DNA from: Bacteroidia bacterium
Lineage (GTDB): Bacteria; Bacteroidota; Bacteroidia; 2-12-FULL-35-15
Direction of reading: 5' to 3'
NCBI GenBank assembly: GCA_030654175.1
Contig: JAURXZ010000049.1
Span: forward strand, 280,334 to 344,333
DNA: 64,000 nucleotides
The notes beneath the pieces are model-generated. The model made no database searches, was not told the DNA's origin, and was given only the letters and a program-made list of their open reading frames with translations. A program made the position numbers and the translations under genes. Positions 56,734 through 64,000 of the stretch are shown in pieces; the first letter of the stretch is position 1; each line of letters starts with the position of its first letter.

Positions 56734-58203
56734 ATGTCATCAATATCGATCATCGGTTCTGGTTTTTCAGGTTTAACAGCTTCAGCTTTGCTTGCTGCTG
56801 AAGGGAAGACGGTTACTGTATATGAAAAAAATGATACAATAGGTGGCAGGGCAAGAACCATCCAGGCTCAAGGTTTTTTGTTTGATATGGGGCCCAGTTG
56901 GTACTGGATGCCAGATGTATTTGAGCGGTATTATAATTTATTTGGCCACACTGCTGCTGACTTTTATGAATTAAAAAAACTTGATCCTGGCTTCAGGGTG
57001 ATCTTTGGCGAAGATGATCATTTAGATGTTCCTGAAGATTTTGATCAATTGTGTAGTCTTTTTGAAAGTATCGAAAAAGGTAGCGCTTCCAGTCTTAAAA
57101 AATTCATGGCCCAGGCTGAGTATAAGTACAAAGTTGGAATGAGCGATATGGTATATTTTCCGGGCCATTCTATTAAAGAATTCATGAGTTTTTCTTTACT
57201 TAAAGATGCTATCAATATTCAGCTTTTTTCCTCTTTTAAAAATCATGTTAGATCTTATTTTAAGAACCCAAAGTTAATTGCGCTTATCGAATTCCCTGTT
57301 CTTTTTTTAGGAGCTATGCCAAAAGATACACCAGCATTATATAGTTTAATGAATTACACGGGCCTTAAGCAAGGAACCTTTTATCCAATGGGTGGTTTTG
57401 GAAAAGTGGTAGATGCATTTAAAAAAATTGCGATTGACTCAGGTGTTACTTTTAAAACTTCAGAGAATATTGAACGGTTTGAATTACAAAATGGATCAAT
57501 AAGTCACATACGATCAAATGGCGTAAATATTGAAACAGATGCTGTCATAGCTTCAGCAGACTATTATCATGTAGAAAAGAACTTGCTTCCGAAAGAATTT
57601 CGGATGTATGATGATACATATTGGGATAAAAAAACGTTTGCTCCTTCTTGCTTGATTTATTATTTAGGATTGAATAATAAAGTAAATAAGCTAATTCATC
57701 ATAATTTATTTTTTGATGAAAATATTGAAGAACATGCTGAAGAAATTTATAAAAATAAGAAATGGCCAGCAAAGCCATTGTTCTATGTTTGTTGTCCTTC
57801 TAAAACCGATCCTTCTGTGGCACCCGAAGGTTCTGAAAATTTATTTCTTTTGATGCCAATTGCAACCGGACTTGATGATGCCGAAGAAACCCGAGAGCAT
57901 TATTATAATATCATGATGGATCGTTTATGCAAATATGTTGGTGAAGATATTCGTGCTAATATTATATATAAAAAAAGCTATTCTGTTTCTAATTTTATTA
58001 ACGACTATAATGCTTACAAAGGGAATGCATATGGTTTAGCAAACACGCTTCGTCAAACAGCCATCTTTAAACCAAAAATGAAAAGTAAAAAAGTAAACAA
58101 TTTATTTTTTGCAGGACAATTAACCGTTCCAGGACCTGGTGTTCCGCCATCAATTATTTCCGGACAAATTGCAGCAACTGAATTAATGAAACATTTAAAA
58201 TAA
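56734..58203 (+). CDS. crtI: Phytoene desaturase (CrtI)
   Basis: This FAD-dependent enzyme converts phytoene to lycopene. The 489-residue protein has the N-terminal dinucleotide fold (SIIGSGFSGLTASALLAAEG, IGGRART) and the CrtI middle (GPSWYWMPDVFERYY, FYPMGGFGKVVDAFKK). It ends with the crtI signature FFAGQLTVPGPGVPPSIISGQIAA. The ATG is 28 bases after the regulator stop, and crtB begins four bases after this stop, so the genes are probably co-transcribed. The number of desaturation steps cannot be read, but a lycopene cyclase downstream suggests full desaturation to lycopene. Confidence 0.93.
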   Translation: MSSISIIGSGFSGLTASALLAAEGKTVTVYEKNDTIGGRARTIQAQGFLFDMGPSWYWMPDVFERYYNLFGHTAADFYELKKLDPGFRVIFGEDDHLDVPEDFDQLCSLFESIEKGSASSLKKFMAQAEYKYKVGMSDMVYFPGHSIKEFMSFSLLKDAINIQLFSSFKNHVRSYFKNPKLIALIEFPVLFLGAMPKDTPALYSLMNYTGLKQGTFYPMGGFGKVVDAFKKIAIDSGVTFKTSENIERFELQNGSISHIRSNGVNIETDAVIASADYYHVEKNLLPKEFRMYDDTYWDKKTFAPSCLIYYLGLNNKVNKLIHHNLFFDENIEEHAEEIYKNKKWPAKPLFYVCCPSKTDPSVAPEGSENLFLLMPIATGLDDAEETREHYYNIMMDRLCKYVGEDIRANIIYKKSYSVSNFINDYNAYKGNAYGLANTLRQTAIFKPKMKSKKVNNLFFAGQLTVPGPGVPPSIISGQIAATELMKHLK

Positions 58204-58207
58204 AATT

Positions 58208-59044
58208 ATGAAGGCCATATTTGACAACATATCCGCAAATTGTAGTAAACATGTTACCAAGGCTTACAGCACAAGTTTTTCTTTGGGGATTTATTTTTTA
58301 AATAAACGATTTCATGATTCTATTTACGGGGTTTACGGCTTTGTAAGATTGGCTGATGAGATCGTAGATAGCTTTCACGATTATAATAAAGTCTTGCTCA
58401 TGGAAAGGTTAAGAAAAGATACCCGTCAGGCCATTGAGCAAAAGATCAGTATTAATCCAATTCTCAACCAGTTTCAAAAGGTAGTTCATACCTATAATAT
58501 TGAATGGGATTTAATTGATACCTTCATCAAAAGTATGGAAATGGATCTCATTCAGAAAGAGCACAATGTTGATTCATATAAAACATACATACTTGGTTCT
58601 GCAGAAGTAGTAGGTTTAATGTGCTTAAGAGTTTTTGTAGAAGGCGATCATGAATTATACAATAAACTAAAGCCTTATGCTATGAGTCTTGGTTCGGCTT
58701 TTCAAAAGGTGAATTTTTTAAGAGACCTCAAAGCAGATTATACCTTACTTGGCCGAACATATTTTCCAGGTGTTGATTTCCAACAATTCTCTCAAATCGA
58801 AAAATTGAAAATACAGGATGAGATTGAAGCGGAATTCAATCATGCACTTATTGGTATAAAAATGCTTCCTTCCAGTTCAAGAGGTGGTGTTTATTTAGCC
58901 TATTACTATTACAAAAAACTTTTTTTGAAAATTAAACAAACACCTGCTGAAAAAGTTATGCATGCACGAATTAGGATTCCGAACCTTAATAAATTCGGAT
59001 TAATGTTTAATTCACTTGTAAGAAACAAAATTAATTTATTATGA
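58208..59044 (+). CDS. crtB: Phytoene synthase (CrtB)
   Basis: The enzyme joins two geranylgeranyl diphosphates to phytoene. The 278-residue protein has the first Asp-rich motif in FVRLADEIVDSFHD (DxxxD, 50-54), the second as VNFLRDLKADYTLLGRTYFP, and the C-terminal YYYYKKLFLKI and RIRIPNLNKF. The usual GGPP synthase gene (crtE) is not in the window. It ends with an ATGA overlap with the next gene (59041-59044), so translation is coupled. Confidence 0.92.
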   Translation: MKAIFDNISANCSKHVTKAYSTSFSLGIYFLNKRFHDSIYGVYGFVRLADEIVDSFHDYNKVLLMERLRKDTRQAIEQKISINPILNQFQKVVHTYNIEWDLIDTFIKSMEMDLIQKEHNVDSYKTYILGSAEVVGLMCLRVFVEGDHELYNKLKPYAMSLGSAFQKVNFLRDLKADYTLLGRTYFPGVDFQQFSQIEKLKIQDEIEAEFNHALIGIKMLPSSSRGGVYLAYYYYKKLFLKIKQTPAEKVMHARIRIPNLNKFGLMFNSLVRNKINLL

Positions 59045-59541
59045 GGTTAATATTTTTATTTTTCTTTTGTTTGCTGCTTAAACTATCAATAGCAGTAACT
59101 CCAGATACTTATGATCTGAGAAAACTTTATTATTATGCAGCTGCTAATAAAGACTCTGCCAGTAAGTTTTTGATGGTGATGGAAAATCTTGACGTTAAAA
59201 CTGATCCATTGCTTCTATGTTATAAAGGTATGGCTAATTTAATTCAAGCCAATCATTCCTTCAATCCTTACAGCAAACTTGCATTTTTTATTAAAGGAAA
59301 GGACATGTTGGAAAAAGCTATTATGACAGATCCGAAAAATATTGAAATTTGTTTCATGCGGTTTTGTGTGCAAACAAATGCTCCATTTTTTCTTGGATAT
59401 AGCATGAATATTAATTCAGATAAATTGATTATTATTAAGGGCTGGGGCAAACTCCTCGATCTTGATCTAAAAGAAAAAATAAGAGAATATATACTCACTT
59501 CAAGTTCTTTCAGTCCTAACGAAAAAATAATGTTTAAATGA
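59041..59541 (+). CDS. Small secreted protein of unknown function inside the carotenoid operon
   Basis: The 166-residue protein has a clear signal peptide (MRLIFLFFFCLLLKLSIA). A helical region with TPR-like spacing follows: YYYAAANKDSASKFLMVMEN, LLLCYKGMANLIQA, KLAFFIKGKDMLEKAIMTD and IEICFMRFCVQTNAP. It overlaps crtB by an ATGA and idi by an ATGA (59538-59541), which ties it firmly into the operon. No known carotenoid enzyme has this form, and I do not recognise the family. A periplasmic or envelope partner for carotenoid handling is one possibility, on context alone. Confidence 0.75.
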   Translation: MRLIFLFFFCLLLKLSIAVTPDTYDLRKLYYYAAANKDSASKFLMVMENLDVKTDPLLLCYKGMANLIQANHSFNPYSKLAFFIKGKDMLEKAIMTDPKNIEICFMRFCVQTNAPFFLGYSMNINSDKLIIIKGWGKLLDLDLKEKIREYILTSSSFSPNEKIMFK

Positions 59542-60077
59542 ACACACATGTTGTTTTAGTAAATTCTAACGATGAACCTATTGGGTTAATGCCCAAACTT
59601 GAAGTACACCAAAAAGGTTTACTTCACCGTGCTTTTTCTATATTTATCGTCAACGCAAATGGCGAAATAATGATGCAGCAAAGAGTTTTAAATAAATATC
59701 ATTCAGGAGGTTTATGGACAAACACTTGTTGCAGTCACCCTGGAATAGACGAAACAATACAAGAAGCCGCCAATAGAAGACTCAAAGAAGAAATGAACAT
59801 TTCATGTGACTTAATGTTTGTATCCAAATTTATTTATAAGGCAGAATTTGTAAATGGCTTAATAGAACACGAGTATGATCATGTATTTTTTGGGTATTCA
59901 GATAATATTCCTGTTATCAACAAAAGTGAGGCTAGCGATTGGAAATGGATGAATATTGATGAACTTAAAGAAGATCTGAATATTAACCCCTCTAGTTATA
60001 CCGTTTGGTTAAAACCTGCTCTTGAACAATTGGTAAGATATTTATTGGCTAAAAAACAGTTAATTAACTTTAAATAA
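59538..60077 (+). CDS. idi: Isopentenyl-diphosphate delta-isomerase, type I
   Basis: This Nudix-fold enzyme interconverts IPP and DMAPP, feeding the isoprenoid pathway. The 179-residue protein has the catalytic Cys in NKYHSGGLWTNTCCSHPGI and the Nudix box GIDETIQEAANRRLKEEMN. EHEYDHVFFGYSD carries metal-binding Glu/His residues and SDWKWMNIDEL follows. The length is normal. Its start overlaps the previous gene's stop by four bases, and crtZ begins 24 bases after the end. Confidence 0.93.
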   Translation: MNTHVVLVNSNDEPIGLMPKLEVHQKGLLHRAFSIFIVNANGEIMMQQRVLNKYHSGGLWTNTCCSHPGIDETIQEAANRRLKEEMNISCDLMFVSKFIYKAEFVNGLIEHEYDHVFFGYSDNIPVINKSEASDWKWMNIDELKEDLNINPSSYTVWLKPALEQLVRYLLAKKQLINFK

Positions 60078-60101
60078 ACATTTAAAAGTACTTCTTGCAT
60101 T

Positions 60102-60578
60102 ATGATAAAAATAGTAATTAATGTATTGATAATATTAGCCGTATTCTTAATTATGGAATGTGTGGCCTGGCTTTCACATAAATACATTATGCATGGTTTT
60201 GGCTGGTTTTTACATAAAGATCATCACCAAAAAGAAGAAAAGAAAGGTTTTTTTGAAAAGAACGATTTTTTCTTTTTAATCTTTGCTATTCCGGGAATAC
60301 TTTGTTTGCTCTTTGGAAGTCTATTTCACTTAGATTTTCTTTTAATGATTGGTGCCGGTATTACTTTATATGGCGCAGCCTATTTTTTGGTGCATGACGT
60401 TTTTATTCATCAACGTTTCAAGGTATTCAGAAATTCTGATTCAGTTTACCTGCGGGCTATTCGAAAAGCACACAAGGTGCATCACAAATATTTAACGAAA
60501 CATGATGGTGAATCTTTTGGAATGTTATGGGTGCCAATAAAATATTTCAAAGAAGCTATTAAAATAAATCGAAAATGA
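60102..60578 (+). CDS. crtZ: Beta-carotene hydroxylase (CrtZ)
   Basis: This 158-residue non-heme di-iron hydroxylase has His clusters on membrane segments: HKYIMHGFGWFLHKDHHQKE, VHDVFIHQRF and KAHKVHHKYLTKHDGESFGML (HxxxxH, HxxHH types). Three to four hydrophobic segments lie between. It hydroxylates the rings of beta-carotene to give zeaxanthin. The adjacent lycopene cyclase is coupled by an ATGA overlap (60575-60578). Confidence 0.92.
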   Translation: MIKIVINVLIILAVFLIMECVAWLSHKYIMHGFGWFLHKDHHQKEEKKGFFEKNDFFFLIFAIPGILCLLFGSLFHLDFLLMIGAGITLYGAAYFLVHDVFIHQRFKVFRNSDSVYLRAIRKAHKVHHKYLTKHDGESFGMLWVPIKYFKEAIKINRK

Positions 60579-61264
60579 AACAGTTATACCTAATTATAAA
60601 TATTGCATCGGTATTTGTTCCGTTTCTATTTTCATTCCATCCCAAAATTAAATTCTATAAAAAATTCAGTTCGTTTTTTATAGCAGTACTTCTTGCATTA
60701 ATCGTTTTTATTCCTTGGGATATTGCTTTCACTCTCGCAGGTATATGGGGATTCAATAGTAATTATTTACTTGGTATTACTTTTTTTAATTTGCCACTGG
60801 AAGAGATTCTGTTCTTTATCTGTATCCCATTTGCTTGTGTTTTTACCTATCATTGTTTTAATAAATTTTTGAAAATGGATCTTTTTTTTAAAGCAGAAAA
60901 TGTGATCTCTATCTCTCTTGTGCTGTTCCTTGCTATTATTGCTGCACTGAATTACAACAGACTTTATACTTCTGTTACTTTTACAGCGCTTGCACTTTTT
61001 ATTTTGATATTAAAATATGTTTTTAAAGCAAAATGGTTGCATAAATTTTATTTTTCTTATCTCATTTTGTTGATCCCTTTTTTTATTGTTAACGGAATTT
61101 TAACCGGCACAGGTCCTGATACACCAATTGTTTGGTACAATAACGATCATAATTTGGGAATAAGAATGTTAACCATTCCATTTGAAGACATTTTTTATGG
61201 TATGTTCCTTTTGATGCTTACCATTTCTGTTTATGAATCCCTTGCCCCGAAACAGGATGCCTAA
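60575..61264 (+). CDS. crtYcd: Lycopene cyclase, fused CrtYc-CrtYd type
   Basis: The 229-residue, seven-segment membrane protein contains the heterodimeric-type cyclase domain twice: first half FIPWDIAFTLAGIWGFN with NLPLEEILFFICIPFACVF, second half IVWYNNDHNLGIRMLTIPFEDIFYGMFLLM. PLEEILFF and PFEDIFYG are the paired catalytic Glu-rich motifs. This is the fused version of crtYc and crtYd known from Bacteroidota and archaea. It would make beta-carotene from lycopene. It overlaps the downstream glycosyltransferase by eight bases. Confidence 0.88.
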   Translation: MKQLYLIINIASVFVPFLFSFHPKIKFYKKFSSFFIAVLLALIVFIPWDIAFTLAGIWGFNSNYLLGITFFNLPLEEILFFICIPFACVFTYHCFNKFLKMDLFFKAENVISISLVLFLAIIAALNYNRLYTSVTFTALALFILILKYVFKAKWLHKFYFSYLILLIPFFIVNGILTGTGPDTPIVWYNNDHNLGIRMLTIPFEDIFYGMFLLMLTISVYESLAPKQDA

Positions 61265-62381
61265 AAAACGTATACTTGTTTTTCCGTTCGATTTGTTGTC
61301 GCATTATTTAAGATGTATAGTTTTAGTTAACCAGCACTTTAATAAGAATGAATATGATGTGATATTTTTGAACAGCGATAAATATGTTAACTATATTACA
61401 GAACATGGCTTCGAAACATTTGATGGCGAGCAGTTTGATTCCCAAAAAGTAATGGCTTGTTCCGAAAAATTTGATTTCTCATGGTTAAATGTTGCTGATT
61501 TGGAAAGGGTTTTCCGCTCTCAGGTAAATGCCATTCGTGAATTTAAACCCGACATGGTTATTGGGGATGTTGCGCCAACACTTAAAATGGCCGCTGAGAT
61601 GACAAAAACAGAACACGTTGCGCTTGTTAATGGTTATATGACAAAGTATTACGCTTATACCCGTAAGGTTTCAAGGGCAAATCCGGCATATGGATATTCT
61701 AAAAAGGTTCCTGAGAAATATTTCAATATGATTACAAAATTTGCTGAAAACATTTCTTTTAAACTGGTTCATAAGCCTTTTAATAAGCTTCGAAAAAAAT
61801 ACGGACTAAAGCGTATTAACAATTATCTGTTAGAAATGGAAGGTAATCAAAATTGGATTTGCGACCTTCCTGAATTATTTCCACAAAATAATTTACCGTC
61901 AAACTACAAATCAATTGGACCTTTGATTTACAAAGTTATTAAACAGGAAGGTGAGTGGTTGCAAAATTTACAATCTGAAAAACCAATTATTTTTATTTGC
62001 ATGGGAAGTACCGGAAATTGGAAAGCATTGCGCTTTTTAAATAATGTGTCCTATAGTCAATATACCATTATTACAGCGGGTGATAAAGAAAATGAACTCT
62101 TCGCTCAACATATTGTTTCACGTGATTTTGTTAATATAGAAGAAGTATTGAATGTTTCAAAATTAATGATATGTCATGGGGGCAACGGAACTATCTACCA
62201 AGGATTGATTAAAGGAATTTACATGCTTTGCTTAACCAGTCATTTCGAACAAGAGTGGAATGTACATGCTCTTGAACGTTTAAATTATGGTTGTTCAGCC
62301 AATGATTTTAGTATTAGCGACTGGGATAAGACTATACGAAAACGATTAAGTACTAAACCTGCAACTTCTGAAATTTTCTGA
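61257..62381 (+). CDS. CrtX-like UDP-glycosyltransferase (GT1/MGT family)
   Basis: Translation from the ATG at 61257 gives 374 residues; the frame opens at 61233 but that start lies deep in the cyclase gene. The GT-B features are an N-terminal half with LVFPFDLLSHYLRCIVL and a C-terminal donor-site region with ICMGSTGN, ITAGDKENELF and LMICHGGNGTIYQGLIKGIYMLCLTSHFEQEWNVHALERL. This is the GT1/macroside transferase pattern shared with CrtX. It probably glycosylates hydroxylated carotenoid such as zeaxanthin. It ends the operon, so the final product may be a zeaxanthin glycoside. The sugar donor is not predicted. Confidence 0.82.
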   Translation: MPKKRILVFPFDLLSHYLRCIVLVNQHFNKNEYDVIFLNSDKYVNYITEHGFETFDGEQFDSQKVMACSEKFDFSWLNVADLERVFRSQVNAIREFKPDMVIGDVAPTLKMAAEMTKTEHVALVNGYMTKYYAYTRKVSRANPAYGYSKKVPEKYFNMITKFAENISFKLVHKPFNKLRKKYGLKRINNYLLEMEGNQNWICDLPELFPQNNLPSNYKSIGPLIYKVIKQEGEWLQNLQSEKPIIFICMGSTGNWKALRFLNNVSYSQYTIITAGDKENELFAQHIVSRDFVNIEEVLNVSKLMICHGGNGTIYQGLIKGIYMLCLTSHFEQEWNVHALERLNYGCSANDFSISDWDKTIRKRLSTKPATSEIF

Positions 62382-62770
62382 TTTCAAAAAGCTGTTTTTT
62401 TTATTGGCTCGTTTCCCCAAAACTGTAATTTTTTAAATCTAATTCATAGTCTGGCCGATTCCGTATTGCTAAAAGAAGAATCAGAAACGATTTATTAAAA
62501 AAAAATATTGAGACAAATGAACGCAAAGGTCCCGAAATTTTTTTTCCGACTTTTTATTTATTGGTAATTGAATGAAAAGGATATTACCTATTTCTTTATA
62601 CTAGTTTTTCGAAAAATATTTAAGGATTTTACATTTAAAATGTTCGAAATTACCGAAGGTCTATCGTTGTTTTCCTTTCAGCGAAACCTGAAAATTCAAA
62701 GGTGATGGGAAAAGTGAAATAAATAGCTGTTCAAACCGTATTTTCTATACTTTTCCTTTTTTATAACACC
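62382..62770. other. Intergenic region, no gene seen
   Basis: This 389-base gap lies after the carotenoid operon. It is AT-rich, with a T-run just after the glycosyltransferase stop (62393-62402) but no good hairpin. Confidence 0.5.
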
Positions 62771-63007
62771 CTAATATCTTAGATTTAGTAAGTCTGAAAT
62801 TTGATCCTTCAAATGTACACGCTTCATTCTTAATCCATTTAATACCTCGTCTTTTGTTATCTCAGCGCCTGTTTCAATGCGATGAATATCAATGTCAACA
62901 TTTTCATATTCATCGAATATTTTTTTAAAATGTTGGTCATTCATTTTTAAATCATGAATTTTTTGTTTGTGCTGAGGGAACTCGTTTACTAAATTGTGTT
63001 TTTCCAT
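62771..63007 (-). CDS. DUF465 (YdcH/SlyX-like) small protein
   Basis: The 78-residue protein is helical and charged (MEKHNLVNEFPQHKQKIHDLKMNDQHFKKIFDEYENVDIDIHRIETG, then LNGLRMKRVHLKDQISDLL). The Phe-Pro-xx-xxKI start and late RxxRVHLKDQI pattern fit DUF465. These proteins are widespread coiled-coil-forming proteins whose job is not known. It stands alone between two long spacers, opposite in direction to its neighbours. Confidence 0.85.
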   Translation of the reverse strand: MEKHNLVNEFPQHKQKIHDLKMNDQHFKKIFDEYENVDIDIHRIETGAEITKDEVLNGLRMKRVHLKDQISDLLNLRY

Positions 63008-63430
63008 GAGATTATATTTTTTATCTAAAGTATATTTTTTACTGTTTTCTGTTACTGACTTAAGTCATATACAGCTATGATATTGATCATTCAGCTTATT
63101 GGATGATTTACAAGATATTGATTTTTAATAATTTGAAATAAAATGCATTAAATTGACTATTATTCAATATCTTTTATCAAATAGATTCGATATTTTGTAA
63201 GTCGTTCCGATAAAGGTTTGTATTAAGTTGCTGACAGTAAGGTGTTTGTAATTTTTCATTCGGTTCTAGAATCGACTTAGCCCAATTCGATAATTGAAAT
63301 GTTTTTAAACTTTGAATTTAAATTGCAAGAATTGATTTTAAATGGAAGTTTAAATAATAGACAGTTAAAAAGCCCTGAAATCAATAATTTTTGCAATAAT
63401 TAAAATAAATGTTCGACCTTTACAATCTGA
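63008..63430. other. Intergenic region, no gene seen
   Basis: A 423-base AT-rich gap lies between the divergent DUF465 and U32 genes. I see no confident promoter; a GACCTTTA word just before the U32 start is only a weak -7 match. Confidence 0.5.
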
Positions 63431-64000
63431 ATGAAAAAGAAAATTGAAATACTATCACCTGCCAAAAATTTGGTTCAGGGAATGGCGGCTATTAATGCCG
63501 GTGCAGATGCTGTGTATATCGGAGCACCACAATTTGGGGCTCGTTCCAATGCTACCAACTCTCTTGAAGATATTGAGGAATTGATACAATATGCCCACCT
63601 GTTCAAGGCTCAGGTTTTTGTGGTTATTAATACCATTTTGTATGATCATGAATTGGCAGATTGTAAAAAACTGATCTATCAATTATATGATATCGGTGTG
63701 GATGCCCTTATTGTTCAGGATATGGCCTTAATGGAAATGGACCTGCCTCCAATTGTTATTCATGCCAGTACACAGGCAAATAACCGGGATCCTAAACATG
63801 TGAAATTTCTTAAAGATGCCGGAATGAAACGCGTTGTTTTGGCCAGGGAGTTAAATTTAGATCAGATCAAGGATATCAGTAAAGCCACCGATGTTGAATT
63901 AGAATTTTTTGTTTCAGGTGCTCTTTGTGTTTCTTTTAGCGGTAATTGTTATATGAGCATTGCCAATGGCGAACGTAGTGCCAACAGAGGCTCTTGTGCT
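63431..64000 (+). CDS. U32-family peptidase-like protein, likely tRNA hydroxylation (TrhP-type), partial
   Basis: The frame is open from the ATG at 63431 to the window edge (190 codons). The N-terminus MKKKIEILSPAKNLVQGM with AGADAVYIGAPQFGAR is the U32 pattern. Later come VIHASTQANNRD, VVLARELNLDQI and EFFVSGALCVSFSGNCYMS (the Cys-containing U32 signature) with GERSANRGSCA. In E. coli U32 proteins such as TrhP act in 5-hydroxyuridine formation in tRNA and may not be peptidases. Bacteroidota forms are about 620 residues, so roughly a third is in the window. Confidence 0.9.
   Translation, partial: MKKKIEILSPAKNLVQGMAAINAGADAVYIGAPQFGARSNATNSLEDIEELIQYAHLFKAQVFVVINTILYDHELADCKKLIYQLYDIGVDALIVQDMALMEMDLPPIVIHASTQANNRDPKHVKFLKDAGMKRVVLARELNLDQIKDISKATDVELEFFVSGALCVSFSGNCYMSIANGERSANRGSCA

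Overview
This AT-rich window is from a Bacteroidota chromosome, probably a gliding or T9SS-bearing member. The evidence is a PorP/SprF protein beside giant SprB-repeat proteins, a C-terminal T9SS (CHU_C-type) sorting domain, promoters of the TTTG-N19-21-TAnnTTTG type, a GENNYALAA-type tmRNA tag, and a CrtYcd-type carotenoid operon. I identified families by reading motifs; no database search was run.

Layout. (1) 1-21204, minus strand: a cell-surface module. It holds a 4417-residue SprB-repeat adhesin ending in a type-B T9SS sorting domain, a TPR/PD40 protein resembling PorE without its OmpA domain, a PorP/SprF outer-membrane protein, and the first 1552 codons of a second giant SprB protein that runs off the left edge. 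The two giants are paralogues, and their repeats are arranged in higher-order periods of about 460 and 920 bp. (2) 21.7-27.1 kb: fused isobutyryl-CoA mutase IcmF, an AIM24/TIGR00266 protein, and a PA0069-type radical SAM gene whose N-terminal part is cut off by an in-frame stop codon. (3) 27.3-43.6 kb, minus strand: a surface polysaccharide (O-antigen-like) cluster with flippase, polymerase, several glycosyltransferases, FdtA/FdtB amino-sugar enzymes, acyltransferase, ligase-like protein, a second aminotransferase and the initiating sugar transferase. It is interrupted by a metalloprotease-propeller lipoprotein that carries its own terminator and lies beside a gene remnant. (4) 43.7-50.7 kb: core cell genes (rny, zapA, a coiled-coil gene, an M23 peptidase, an LRR protein, mtgA, and ssrA/tmRNA). 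Five copies of a structured intergenic repeat lie between 42.1 and 50.3 kb. (5) 50.9-55.2 kb: an NdpA-like gene, a decayed coding stretch, and a pair of secreted YD-like and TPR proteins. (6) 55.8-62.4 kb, plus strand: a carotenoid operon headed by a CarH-type MerR/B12 regulator, then crtI, crtB, a small secreted protein, idi, crtZ, a fused lycopene cyclase and a CrtX-like glycosyltransferase. The likely product is a glycosylated zeaxanthin-like carotenoid under light control. (7) 62.8-64.0 kb: a DUF465 protein and the start of a U32 peptidase/tRNA-hydroxylation gene.

The strongest items for follow-up are the five-copy hairpin repeat with covarying arms, the conserved cobalamin-photoreceptor motifs in the carotenoid regulator, the superrepeat architecture of the adhesins, and the metalloprotease module inside the polysaccharide cluster.
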